A stretch of 64,000 nt of DNA from Ancylomarina sp. 16SWW S1-10-2 (GTDB taxonomy: Bacteria > Bacteroidota > Bacteroidia > Bacteroidales > Marinifilaceae). Every line of letters starts with the position of its first letter. Position 1 is the first letter of the stretch. The notes below the pieces were generated by a model. That model was not told where the DNA came from. It saw nothing but the letters and a program-made list of their open reading frames with translations, and did no database searches. Where the stretch lies: the NCBI RefSeq assembly GCF_009669305.1, contig NZ_SADB01000003.1, positions 186,001 to 250,000 on the forward strand, given 5' to 3'. A program made the position numbers and the translations under genes. Shown piece after piece: positions 45,951 to 54,817 of this stretch.

Positions 45951-48920
45951 TTAATAATATTCCTTTATGTAAGCATAAGCCCGATCAAAAAGTATTTGAT
46001 CTTTAATTTTGTATTTAGCCCATAGAATTTTTCTGAGTTCTTTTTGTACTTCACGTTCACCCTGAATTGATTTTTGCCAGCCAGGGAAACGAACTACTCT
46101 AACAATTGCATCGATATCCGTTACAATCCGTTCAACAACGGCAGGCGTTTGTTCATTTTTAATTTCTAAGAATAATTCAGTAAGAGCTGCTTTAGGTGAC
46201 TTTTCTTGAATTTCTAACTCTAATTCTTTTTCTGCCTGAACAGTAGCTTTAGCTATTTTACAAAGTTCTTTGATAAAGTCGATTGAACTAATTAAACCTT
46301 GTTCAGCTTTATCTCTAAGTTCTTCCAGACGCTCGCTTAATGATTTAAACTTAGGATTATCAGCATGCTTTTTGAATCGCTGAATAAGAATCTTTTCAAG
46401 TTTCTTAATGTTTTTAGGATCTGGATTATTGAAAATATCTTCTACCACATCAGCATCAAGAATGTATTCTTCAAGATGGTGTACATCACCCACATGAATG
46501 TTTTCATGAATCAATTTAGTAGTTTGTGCTCCTAATGCAAACCATAGTAATTTACCTGTTGAATCTGCAGGTGGACGAACCGATTCATAAACTTGAGCTA
46601 ACCATTTGTAATCCTGTTGAAAAAGATCTAGAATTCTATCGGGGGATAATGATTCCCATAGTTTTGATAGGTATTTAAAATCTTTTGCGAATGCATCTTT
46701 TTTCTCATCGGTATTTATAGCTTCTTGAGCTTTCTCCAGACCTTCAAAACCATCAATGGTTCTATCAACACCATTGAAATGACATAATGTATCCCTCATA
46801 GCCTCTGGTAATTTATCTCTTAGTTCTGAAAGGTTAGAGATAACTTTGGCAATCGATTTTTCATCAAATTCAAGAGCTTTTGCAGTATCATCAAAGACAC
46901 CAAAATAATCGACAATTCTGCCAAATGATTTGTTAGGATACAGACGGTTGGTGCGGCAGATGGCCTGTAATAAAGTATGATCTTTTATTGATTTATCAAG
47001 ATACATGGTTTGAAGAATAGGAGCATCAAAACCAGTAAGTAACTTGGCTGTTACGATAATGAATTTTAAATCGGATTGAGCGTCATTAAATTCATCGACA
47101 ATTTTTTCCTGAGTAGATTTATCAATAGCCCACTTTTGTTTGAATTCTAACTCATCATTAGCGGAAGTTGAGATAACTACCTTACTTGCTTCGGTCGGGA
47201 AATAATTATCCAACTCTTCTTTGTATAGTACACAAGCTAAACGATCGGGAGTCACAATCATTCCTTTAAAACCGCTAGGCTCCACTTTTTCTTTGAAGTG
47301 AGTTGCAATGTCTTTCACAATTTTAGCAATACGTTCAGGAGATTTAAGAAAGGCTGACATTTTAGCCGATTTTTTATTCAAGGCATCTGCTTCATCATCT
47401 GTTAAGGCAGTTTCTTCTTTAAAATCTTCGAATAATTTATCAATTGTTTCTTTATCTACGTGCACATCAACCAAACGAGGCTCAAAATGTAGTGGGAGCG
47501 TAGCCTTATCTCGAAGAGAATCTTGAAAAGTATATCGAGACATATAACCTCCTTTATCTTCTTCTGCACCAAATGCCCAAAATGTGTTTTTATCAGCTTT
47601 GTTTACTGGTGTGCCTGTTAAACCAAATAGAAATGCATTTGGCAATGCGGCTCGCATTTGTCGGCCCAAATCTCCTTCCTGAGTTCTATGTGCTTCATCA
47701 ACTAGAACAATGATGTTGTCTCTCGTGTTCATATTAGGTTTAGCATCCCTAAACTTATGAATCATGGAGATAATAATTTTTCTGGTATCTCTTTCTAGTA
47801 ACCTTTGTAAATCACTAATACTATCGGTGGTTTCTACATTAGGAATATCAGCAGCATTAAAGGTGCCTGATATTTGAGTATCAAGATCAGTTCTATCCAC
47901 TAATACAATAACCGTAGGACTTTTAAGTTTGGTGTTTCTTCTTAGTTTTTGAGCGGCAAATACCATTAATAAAGATTTACCAGAACCCTGAAAGTGCCAG
48001 ATTAATCCTTTTTTAATATGTCCTTCTACGACACGAGATACAAGTTTGTTGGCTCCTTCGTATTGCTGAAATCTAGGGATTACCTTACTGCGATGTTTCT
48101 TTTTGTTGGTGGTGAAAAGTGAAAAATTTAGTAGAATGTCTAATAATCGTTTTGGATTTAGAAGATGCGACAATTCATTCCCCACTTCTCCTAATCCAAG
48201 AGATTTTGCAAGTTCATTATCATCATTTTCCAAGCGCCAAGGAGACCAAAATTCTAAAGGACAGCGAAGAGCTCCGTAAAAGAATTCTTTTCCTTCTGTA
48301 GCAAAAGATAAAATATTGGGAACAAATAATTGAGGAATTGTATTTTCATAAATATCATGTACCTCATGTGCTCCATCTAACCAGCTAACCGATGGTCGGA
48401 TAGGTGTTTTTGCCTCACCTACAACAACAGGAATACCATTAATAAACAGGACTACATCGGGAATTTTGGTTTCACGATGATGTAATCGGAATTGGTTAGT
48501 GACTATGTATTTATTATTAGAAACGTCTTCAAAATCGATTAAGCGAATAGGAACATGTCGATTATTCTCTCCAAATGGCATGGTTTTATCACCACACATC
48601 CATTTAAAAAACTCCTCGTTGGCCTTTACCAAACCGACTTGATTAACTGCAATAAGAATTGCTCTTAATTTATAAATGACTTCAGCGGCTAATTCAGGTT
48701 TTGCAGATATTTCTGGATTTAAACGAACCAAAGCTTCTTTAAGTTCTGCCTCTAACAGGACTTCATTTAAGCCTCTTTGCAATTCGTTTGCAGCAATATA
48801 TTGCCAACCCTTACTATATTCAGTTTTGGGTTCTGCAAGATGTTCTTTAATATTTAAATTAACACCTGTAAGTTTATCAATGATAAAATGCTCTACGCTG
48901 TTTAGTTCGTTGAATGCCAT
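45951..48920 (-). CDS. hsdR: Type I restriction enzyme, R subunit (endonuclease/translocase)
   Basis: A 989-residue HsdR. The N-terminal nuclease domain has IPDVVLF (Asp155) and VVVGEAKTPI (Glu169, Lys171), a complete PD-(D/E)XK site. The SF2 motor follows: HFQGSGKSLLM (Walker A, 312-316), VLVDEAH (408-411), LFGLTGTPVNK, IIVTAKLLTGFDAP and QAICRTNR. The C-terminal helical region (about 790-989) binds the methylase core. Last gene of a nine-gene minus-strand operon. Separation from hsdM/hsdS by a nuclease-helicase pair and two small genes is unusual, because hsdR normally adjoins hsdM or hsdS. Confidence 0.95.
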   Translation of the reverse strand: MAFNELNSVEHFIIDKLTGVNLNIKEHLAEPKTEYSKGWQYIAANELQRGLNEVLLEAELKEALVRLNPEISAKPELAAEVIYKLRAILIAVNQVGLVKANEEFFKWMCGDKTMPFGENNRHVPIRLIDFEDVSNNKYIVTNQFRLHHRETKIPDVVLFINGIPVVVGEAKTPIRPSVSWLDGAHEVHDIYENTIPQLFVPNILSFATEGKEFFYGALRCPLEFWSPWRLENDDNELAKSLGLGEVGNELSHLLNPKRLLDILLNFSLFTTNKKKHRSKVIPRFQQYEGANKLVSRVVEGHIKKGLIWHFQGSGKSLLMVFAAQKLRRNTKLKSPTVIVLVDRTDLDTQISGTFNAADIPNVETTDSISDLQRLLERDTRKIIISMIHKFRDAKPNMNTRDNIIVLVDEAHRTQEGDLGRQMRAALPNAFLFGLTGTPVNKADKNTFWAFGAEEDKGGYMSRYTFQDSLRDKATLPLHFEPRLVDVHVDKETIDKLFEDFKEETALTDDEADALNKKSAKMSAFLKSPERIAKIVKDIATHFKEKVEPSGFKGMIVTPDRLACVLYKEELDNYFPTEASKVVISTSANDELEFKQKWAIDKSTQEKIVDEFNDAQSDLKFIIVTAKLLTGFDAPILQTMYLDKSIKDHTLLQAICRTNRLYPNKSFGRIVDYFGVFDDTAKALEFDEKSIAKVISNLSELRDKLPEAMRDTLCHFNGVDRTIDGFEGLEKAQEAINTDEKKDAFAKDFKYLSKLWESLSPDRILDLFQQDYKWLAQVYESVRPPADSTGKLLWFALGAQTTKLIHENIHVGDVHHLEEYILDADVVEDIFNNPDPKNIKKLEKILIQRFKKHADNPKFKSLSERLEELRDKAEQGLISSIDFIKELCKIAKATVQAEKELELEIQEKSPKAALTELFLEIKNEQTPAVVERIVTDIDAIVRVVRFPGWQKSIQGEREVQKELRKILWAKYKIKDQILFDRAYAYIKEYY

Positions 48921-48961
48921 TTCTAAATCTGATTAAATCTGTTAATTATCTTTTTATTAAA

Positions 48962-49222
48962 TTATTTTAGAAGTATACTTCGGGCTTCCAAAGAATATTC
49001 CTTAATCTTTTCTAAATCTTTTAATTCAGAATAGTGATCCAATAAATCATCGGTTTTGGGATAACCTTTTTTCCAAATATTGTTAATATTAACAGCAGTA
49101 AAGTTATCTTCAAAGTTACATACACATATTCTTTTCCTTGTGTCGTCAATGGCAACAAAATCAATTCTAGTTTTTTTGTTTTGAGAAGCTATTTTCTCAT
49201 TAGTACAAGTATCTTCAGTCAT
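48962..49222 (-). CDS. small hypothetical protein in the restriction operon
   Basis: An 86-residue protein of unknown family. The first half is charged and has three Cys (DTCTNEK, KRICVCNFEDN); the second half looks alpha-helical (TDDLLDHYSELKDLEKIKEY). It is co-oriented, 41 bases before hsdR and 70 bases after the helicase gene, so it is probably translated from the operon. No catalytic motif is seen. A role as accessory or regulator of HsdR or the helicase is a guess from position. Confidence 0.55.
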   Translation of the reverse strand: MTEDTCTNEKIASQNKKTRIDFVAIDDTRKRICVCNFEDNFTAVNINNIWKKGYPKTDDLLDHYSELKDLEKIKEYSLEARSILLK

Positions 49223-49292
49223 TGTATTTTATATTAATAGTTATATAAATAAACGTTTTAACAAACCAAAGTTTAGCAATAGGTATTCATTT

Positions 49293-51128
49293 CTACCACT
49301 CTTCTTCTTCTACTTCTTCTTCAACCTTTGTTGAAAGTCTATAATATGCTTTAAAGATATCCAAGCTCGGTTTTAACTTGTTGAATTCTGGTAACTCGGC
49401 AAGCTCTTCATCTATAATGTCGAACACTTTATAGTTAGCAATTACAATACATTTTTTAATTCCTCTTGTAATGGCGACATTTAATCGGTTAGGACTATAA
49501 AAAAAGTCAAGGCGTCTTTTCGACTCCAAAGGATTAGAATTAGCCATACTGTAAATTATATAATCTCGTTCTTGTCCCTGCATTCTATCAACCGTGTCGA
49601 TAAATAAGGATTCTGAGTTTTCCATATCTAAATCGCCAATTGTTGTATTGAGTGCCTTTTTAATTTCTCTTACTTGCGCTCGGTATGGTGTAAGTATTCC
49701 TATATTTTTAAACTCAATTCCATCAGATAGTAAGTCATTTACTATTTCGGCGACGATATCAGCTTCGTATGGAGATCTGCCTTTAGAATCAAATTCATGA
49801 TGAAGATATAAGACTTTAGAATCCTGATGATTTATAACTTCAGAATAACACTCGCTTTCAATGTGCTTATTAGATCCATTTAAAGCAATACCAGAAGTCA
49901 ATTCATTATTGTAAAATAAAGCATTGGGAATTCTGATTAGCTTCTCATTTAACCTATACGATATGTTTAATAGAGTCTTTTCATTTGGGTATAGTCTAAC
50001 CAAACGGCTAAATATTGATTCCGAAAACATGGAAATGCCAGTTCCTGAAGGCATAATAGGGTCAAGTTGTTGATGATCCCCAACAAAAATAAATTTATTT
50101 GTTTTTGACATGACTGATACGGCCAAAGGAATACTCATTTGTGCCGCTTCATCTATCAATGCCACATCAAACTCCCAATTATTTAGGCGTTTCGACGCTG
50201 GATAACACATACAGTAGGGGGTGCCACCAATTATAATTCCACCTTGACTGACATAAGGGTTATTTCGATATTTTTCCAAAGGTAATCTAGGAAACCTAGT
50301 CAAGTATTGATTATCGATAATTTCTGCAGCTTGGTATTTTTCACCAATTTTCACCACTTTGGTTTTATCTCTTACCTTTTTGGCTATTGCACTTAAGCAA
50401 TTATTAATGGCAGTATGAGTAGGAGCACTAACAAAAACTTTTTTACCAGATTCTACTAAAAGTTTTGCTATGTGTGCAATGGTTTCTGTTTTACCTGTGC
50501 CAGGAGGGCCTTGTATAAGATGAAATTTAGGTGAACAGATAGCTTTTTCTACTGCTGTATTCTGCGATGTATTTAAGCTTGTATACTGAAATGTGGAAGA
50601 ACTAGAGTTTCCCAATTTACCAGCTAATAAGAGTTCAATATTATTACGTCGAATATTATCATTTTCTAAATTACCAGCAGTAGCTGATAATAATTTTAGT
50701 GTAATCGATGTTTTAACGACATTTATTTCCCAATGGTTTTGATTATAATCCTCAGAATCGATATAGCATTCTTTTACATCATATTTGTTTGGTGCAAGGA
50801 TGAAGTTATCAACGGTATCCTCAATAATTTCCATCTTGAATGCATTATTTCCATTGCTAAGAATTACTTGTCCACCTTCGCGGAATTTAGAAATATTATT
50901 ATCGCAATAGATTTTAGCCGATTTAATGAATTGATAAGGATAATCTAATTCAGGACAATATGGATTAGGAGCGCCATCAAAAAAACCAAAAACAACCTTT
51001 AAGTTGTCCATCGTAACCCCTTTGGCTACTCGTTCGTCAAGCGGCAGTTTTATTTGCTCATCAAAAGACTCATCATCCTTGGTTTGTTGAATCTCAATTG
51101 CTTCTTTAAACTCATTAATTACTGACAT
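49293..51128 (-). CDS. SF1 helicase, DNA2/NAM7-like
   Basis: A 611-residue superfamily 1 helicase of the Upf1/Dna2 type. An N-terminal beta-rich segment (about 40-150) precedes the motor: LNTSQNTAV (Q motif), LIQGPPGTGKTETIAHI (Walker A, 207-214), VALIDEAAQ (motif II, 326-329), FVGDHQQLDP (III), VDRMQGQERDYI (V) and NRLNVAITR (VI). All motifs are intact. A highly acidic tail (STKVEEEVEEEEW) ends the protein. The start follows the stop of the double-nuclease gene by only 2 bases, so the two are translationally coupled and probably form one nuclease-helicase complex. The substrate (DNA or RNA) is not evident. Confidence 0.88.
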   Translation of the reverse strand: MSVINEFKEAIEIQQTKDDESFDEQIKLPLDERVAKGVTMDNLKVVFGFFDGAPNPYCPELDYPYQFIKSAKIYCDNNISKFREGGQVILSNGNNAFKMEIIEDTVDNFILAPNKYDVKECYIDSEDYNQNHWEINVVKTSITLKLLSATAGNLENDNIRRNNIELLLAGKLGNSSSSTFQYTSLNTSQNTAVEKAICSPKFHLIQGPPGTGKTETIAHIAKLLVESGKKVFVSAPTHTAINNCLSAIAKKVRDKTKVVKIGEKYQAAEIIDNQYLTRFPRLPLEKYRNNPYVSQGGIIIGGTPYCMCYPASKRLNNWEFDVALIDEAAQMSIPLAVSVMSKTNKFIFVGDHQQLDPIMPSGTGISMFSESIFSRLVRLYPNEKTLLNISYRLNEKLIRIPNALFYNNELTSGIALNGSNKHIESECYSEVINHQDSKVLYLHHEFDSKGRSPYEADIVAEIVNDLLSDGIEFKNIGILTPYRAQVREIKKALNTTIGDLDMENSESLFIDTVDRMQGQERDYIIYSMANSNPLESKRRLDFFYSPNRLNVAITRGIKKCIVIANYKVFDIIDEELAELPEFNKLKPSLDIFKAYYRLSTKVEEEVEEEEW

Positions 51129-51130
51129 AT

Positions 51131-53269
51131 CTATATTTTATGGTTGATGGAATTAAGTATAATAGAGACTTCTTTACCCATATTTACAAGGTTTACACGA
51201 TGATATTTGTCAAACTTTTCATGCAATACGATTAAGTTCATTGATGATACTCGCAAACCATGTTTTTTTTCGAGCATATATTTGTAAATATTTTGCTGTA
51301 AAGCGTACTTGTAATAGCTAGAATTATCGAGATAATTTAATTCTGATAAGGCATACCCATGGCCATACTTTTTGGGATGACCATCTATAATTAGTTTCTT
51401 ACTCCGTTTCCAATCAACAATTAAGTATTCATCTTTATTTGGCTTTTTAAATAAGGCATCTATGGTACCTGCAACGTTGTAGTCATCGAGCAAAACTTTT
51501 TTTTCTGCTTCTACAAATTCAAACCCTTTAGCAACGACTATTTGTTGGTAGAAGATTTTAAACATGTCAAATTCCTTAGATATGTCAAATTTATTAGTGA
51601 TAGTATTGTATGGGTTACCATTCAAGAAATTTTCAATTTGCTCATGCATATATGTTCCTTTTTCCGATGCTTCATCTCTCATTTTCAGAAACTCATCCAA
51701 TACCTCTTTTTCACTTCTTTCTTCTATTTTTGCTTTGTTTTGAATATATCGTTCCGTGTCAAAAGGGAAAAACCGTTCGATTAGGGTTGTAACAGATATG
51801 TACTCTGCATTTCCTGTTTCATCTTTAGCATGATGATATACATGAGCTTCATCCTCAAAGGCAATATTATTTTGAGCGTTTGTAGATTCAAATTTCTTGG
51901 TTCGGTTTATATTGTCCTCAATAGCCTCAGTATCGTTTATATCTACAACTATTTTTGAAGTTGGAATTTGTTTGCCAAACCTTTCAATGTCTAGGTATTT
52001 TTCTCTATAATGTTCTTTTGCCCATCGAACTGCTTGCTGTTGATTCCATTGCGGTTCTGAAACACAAGAGGAAGATTCTACTAAGCGATAATTAACGATT
52101 GAATTGATTACATCCTTTATGTAGGTAATGCATTCCGCTTTCTGCAAGTGTACTTGTCGTTCAGTAAATCGAATGATGATCCATCCACTTTCTGTAAAAA
52201 ACAAATCTCTAGTATCGTCTTTTTTAACGATTTCATCAGTTTTTTCGTCCTGATTAAAATTATGCGTAGGGAAACGATAATAGCCATCGTAAGGTTCGTC
52301 TATTTCAATATCTATATATAAGTTAAGTGCCTTGTTTATTAATACAATGTCTGGTTCGTAGGGCCTATTATAGAACGGAATAGCCATGTGTAAATCAATA
52401 TCAACTTCTACTTCAGGAATATGGGTAAGTATAGCTTCGTGGAAATCGTTTTCCTTGTATCCTTTCCCCATTGCACGACCTTTGCGTGGAAGCTTTAATA
52501 AAGCACCCTCTTTTGGCATTTTTACAACGGGATAAGTATAATGATCTGTTTGTACGAAAAAAGAATTTGGATGATAGCCTATTCTTAAATCATCAGATTG
52601 TTCTGGATTAACAAGAGAATCGATTCTTAAAACATCTGTCTCAACCACATTATCATTACTACTGCTATCTTGAGGTCTCTGTTTCGGGGAACCGTTTGAT
52701 GTGCCTTTTCTCCTTGTATGACCTTTGCCTTGAGTTCCTCTACTTGGCGTGTTTTTTTTATCTGTTAGGGATGGTAATTCGTTCTCCTTCTCATTTGTAT
52801 CGGTAGGTTTGCTTTTTAACTTATCATTTTCAGGTTCCGAGGGTGCAGAGTATTCGCACGTTGGCTCGTCAGCTTTATTTTCTTTTTGTTCTTCCTTATT
52901 TTCTGGCTCTTGCCCATTTGTTTTTTCCTCTTCGGTATCTTCAGGTACTGATGATGCCTCTGTTTCTAGGTCAATGGGCAGGATAGGTGCTTGTGTCGCT
53001 TTTGCCTCGTCATCAAGCTTATTTTTCCTTTCTTGAAGCTCTTCTTCTATCTCAATCTTTCGTTGTTCACATTCTTTTTTCCAGGCTTTTTCTACTTCCT
53101 GAAAAAATATAGCGCGCTTCTCCTCTTTTAACTCAGCAGGCGATTCAACTTCATATTTTTTTAATAGCTTATTAAAATATTTCAGGTAAATCTCCTGCAA
53201 TAAGGTAAGCTGTCGCTTAAAAAAGTCAACAGCTCTATCAATCAAATTATGTTCTTTATTCTCCGACAT
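51131..53269 (-). CDS. protein with two PD-(D/E)XK nuclease domains and coiled-coil N terminus
   Basis: A protein of about 712 residues with three parts (numbering counts from a TTG one codon upstream). Residues 1-92 are helical and charged, probably a coiled coil. Residues 95-210 are a low-complexity linker rich in Glu, Lys, Asn, Pro and Ser. Residues 215-395 hold a first nuclease fold with YEPDIVLI (Asp308) and LYIDIEID (Asp321, Glu323), then WIIIRFTERQV, like DUF559/Vsr-type restriction folds. Residues 470-713 hold a RecB/Cas4-like fold with KGTYMHEQIE (His543), NVAGTIDALF (Asp605), YLIVDWKRSK (Asp620, Lys622) and a QQNIYKYML motif. Having both in one chain is uncommon. ATG 53269 is the start. 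The gene sits between hsdS and the SF1 helicase. Confidence 0.75.
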   Translation of the reverse strand: MSENKEHNLIDRAVDFFKRQLTLLQEIYLKYFNKLLKKYEVESPAELKEEKRAIFFQEVEKAWKKECEQRKIEIEEELQERKNKLDDEAKATQAPILPIDLETEASSVPEDTEEEKTNGQEPENKEEQKENKADEPTCEYSAPSEPENDKLKSKPTDTNEKENELPSLTDKKNTPSRGTQGKGHTRRKGTSNGSPKQRPQDSSSNDNVVETDVLRIDSLVNPEQSDDLRIGYHPNSFFVQTDHYTYPVVKMPKEGALLKLPRKGRAMGKGYKENDFHEAILTHIPEVEVDIDLHMAIPFYNRPYEPDIVLINKALNLYIDIEIDEPYDGYYRFPTHNFNQDEKTDEIVKKDDTRDLFFTESGWIIIRFTERQVHLQKAECITYIKDVINSIVNYRLVESSSCVSEPQWNQQQAVRWAKEHYREKYLDIERFGKQIPTSKIVVDINDTEAIEDNINRTKKFESTNAQNNIAFEDEAHVYHHAKDETGNAEYISVTTLIERFFPFDTERYIQNKAKIEERSEKEVLDEFLKMRDEASEKGTYMHEQIENFLNGNPYNTITNKFDISKEFDMFKIFYQQIVVAKGFEFVEAEKKVLLDDYNVAGTIDALFKKPNKDEYLIVDWKRSKKLIIDGHPKKYGHGYALSELNYLDNSSYYKYALQQNIYKYMLEKKHGLRVSSMNLIVLHEKFDKYHRVNLVNMGKEVSIILNSINHKI

Positions 53270-53273
53270 CAAT

Positions 53274-53312
53274 TTAAAATATCTGATTAATTAAACTCTT
53301 TTGTAAGGCTTG
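53274..53312 (-). repeat. duplicated 3' end of hsdS
   Basis: These 39 bases match the last 39 bases of hsdS (53632-53670) with one mismatch. Read on the minus strand they encode QALQKSLINQIF and stop, the exact C terminus of HsdS, yet no hsdS precedes them here. The relic stop codon lies 4 bases before the nuclease start, the tight spacing expected of the ancestral hsdS-nuclease junction. Confidence 0.88.
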
Positions 53313-53321
53313 GAAAGTATA

Positions 53322-53543
53322 TTACCATTCCCATTTATCAACTAGTTTAGAAAAGTTCTTTATCATGAAATAGTCAGCAAGGAAGTATTCTGTTGTTCCA
53401 TGTTCTAGCTTACCATTTTCAGTATAATATTCTATTTTTGCAGTTTTACTATCGATTTTAATTATGCGACACTTTAGATCAATATTAGCATATTTCACAT
53501 GATGAATTATGCAATCTTTGGTTCTTACTGTTTTACAGCTCAT
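53322..53543 (-). CDS. small hypothetical protein inserted after hsdS
   Basis: A 73-residue basic protein with a beta-rich pattern (IIHHVKYANIDLKCRIIKID, TAKIEYYTENGKLEHGTTEY) that may form a small SH3- or Tudor-like barrel. I do not recognise the family. It lies between hsdS and a duplicated scrap of the hsdS 3' end, so it entered the operon by a recombination that copied that end. The 88-base gap to hsdS is the largest in the operon. Functions such as antirestriction, regulation or specificity modulation are open. Confidence 0.55.
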   Translation of the reverse strand: MSCKTVRTKDCIIHHVKYANIDLKCRIIKIDSKTAKIEYYTENGKLEHGTTEYFLADYFMIKNFSKLVDKWEW

Positions 53544-53631
53544 TTGATTCTCTTTTTTTACAGAAACTTTCTTTCAGTAATAATCTTATTTAGCTTATCG
53601 TTTGTTTATAAGCTGTAGGACTATCACTGAC

Positions 53632-54816
53632 TTAAAATATCTGATTAATTAAACTCTTCTGTAAGGCTTGTGAACTGTTGATTTTAGATTCTATAATTGA
53701 TTTATTATCACTCATAGAGTTCAACTGATTTAATAAATCATTAAGGTTATTATCTATGTTCATTCTCAAAAACAATTCTTCAATATCAGAGGGTTTTAGG
53801 TTGTTAATTGCGGAACCAGATAAAATTCTTTTAATAGCGTACCTATAACTTAGACTGTGGAGAAGATGCTTAAGTATAGTTCCATTTTTTTTAGATTTGG
53901 GTCTTAATCCAGCACAAAATGAACCAATCGATACAACTTCATCTGCACCATTGAATTGAGCTGCTTTCCCGACTAGTTCTTTTGACCCATTGGACATGCA
54001 AATTGCAAAGTCTCCTTCTCGAAGTATTTGTAAATCTTTCACTTTGCTAATTGATAGAATTCTTATATCATTATAGTTTATTTCTGATTTGAAGATATTG
54101 TTTGATCTTAAAATAATGCAGCTATCTTCAGTATAATTTTCTAGTAAATCTTCTGGTTTGAAATTTACACCACGAATTACATCTAATAATTCAGAAAAAT
54201 ATACTTTGTTTGAATCTTTATTGATCAACCTTTTCTCAATTGTAGAAATGTAATTTTCTTCTAGCTTTTTTAAAACCTCCTTTTCCTTTTCAATCACATC
54301 ATCCATGGCCCAAAGGAGTTCGGCCATTTGTTTTTGTTGGTCTTTGGGTGGGAGGAGGAATTCTTGATTTTTTAAATCACCCCAATTGATTGTTGGAGAA
54401 AGTCCACCTACCGAAATATCGACCATACGGTGCATAAACTGATCGGAATGTAAAAAGAACGGAAATAACTCAGGTTCAATGACCTCTGAAATAGCTCTAA
54501 ATACAAAAGCATGAGCAGAGCAGATACCATCAAAATCTACAATGGCTGCTTTTCGTTGGTAAGCTCTTCGCTTTCCGAAAATCACATCACCAGGATAGCA
54601 TCTTAGTTTACCACCTTTCACATCTGAAGGCACTCCAAAGCGTTTAATGTGTAAATCATTAGCATCAATATGTTCTAAGCCCACATAAATATCAACATCA
54701 GCTTCATCGGGTTTTACTGTTTTTGAAATTTTCTCGGCAATTTCTTCAAAACGAAATGTTTGCCAAGTTGTTTTATCAATATTCTTCAAATCTAAATTTT
54801 GCATAGCTACTTCCAT
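53632..54816 (-). CDS. hsdS: Type I restriction-modification specificity subunit
   Basis: A 394-residue HsdS with two target-recognition domains. The first covers about 15-150 (WQTFRFEEIAEKI ... GDVIFGKRRAYQRKAAI). A central conserved helix follows (PPKDQQKQMAELLWAMDDVI and EKEVLKKLEENYISTIEKRL). The second recognition domain is at about 205-345 (FSELLDVIRGVNF ... AICMSNGSKELVGKA), with a C-terminal helix ending ALQKSLINQIF. It sets the recognition sequence for both methylation and cutting. It follows hsdM (copy 2) with one base between stop and start. Its last 39 bases recur at 53274-53312. Confidence 0.93.
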   Translation of the reverse strand: MEVAMQNLDLKNIDKTTWQTFRFEEIAEKISKTVKPDEADVDIYVGLEHIDANDLHIKRFGVPSDVKGGKLRCYPGDVIFGKRRAYQRKAAIVDFDGICSAHAFVFRAISEVIEPELFPFFLHSDQFMHRMVDISVGGLSPTINWGDLKNQEFLLPPKDQQKQMAELLWAMDDVIEKEKEVLKKLEENYISTIEKRLINKDSNKVYFSELLDVIRGVNFKPEDLLENYTEDSCIILRSNNIFKSEINYNDIRILSISKVKDLQILREGDFAICMSNGSKELVGKAAQFNGADEVVSIGSFCAGLRPKSKKNGTILKHLLHSLSYRYAIKRILSGSAINNLKPSDIEELFLRMNIDNNLNDLLNQLNSMSDNKSIIESKINSSQALQKSLINQIF

Positions 54817-54817
54817 A

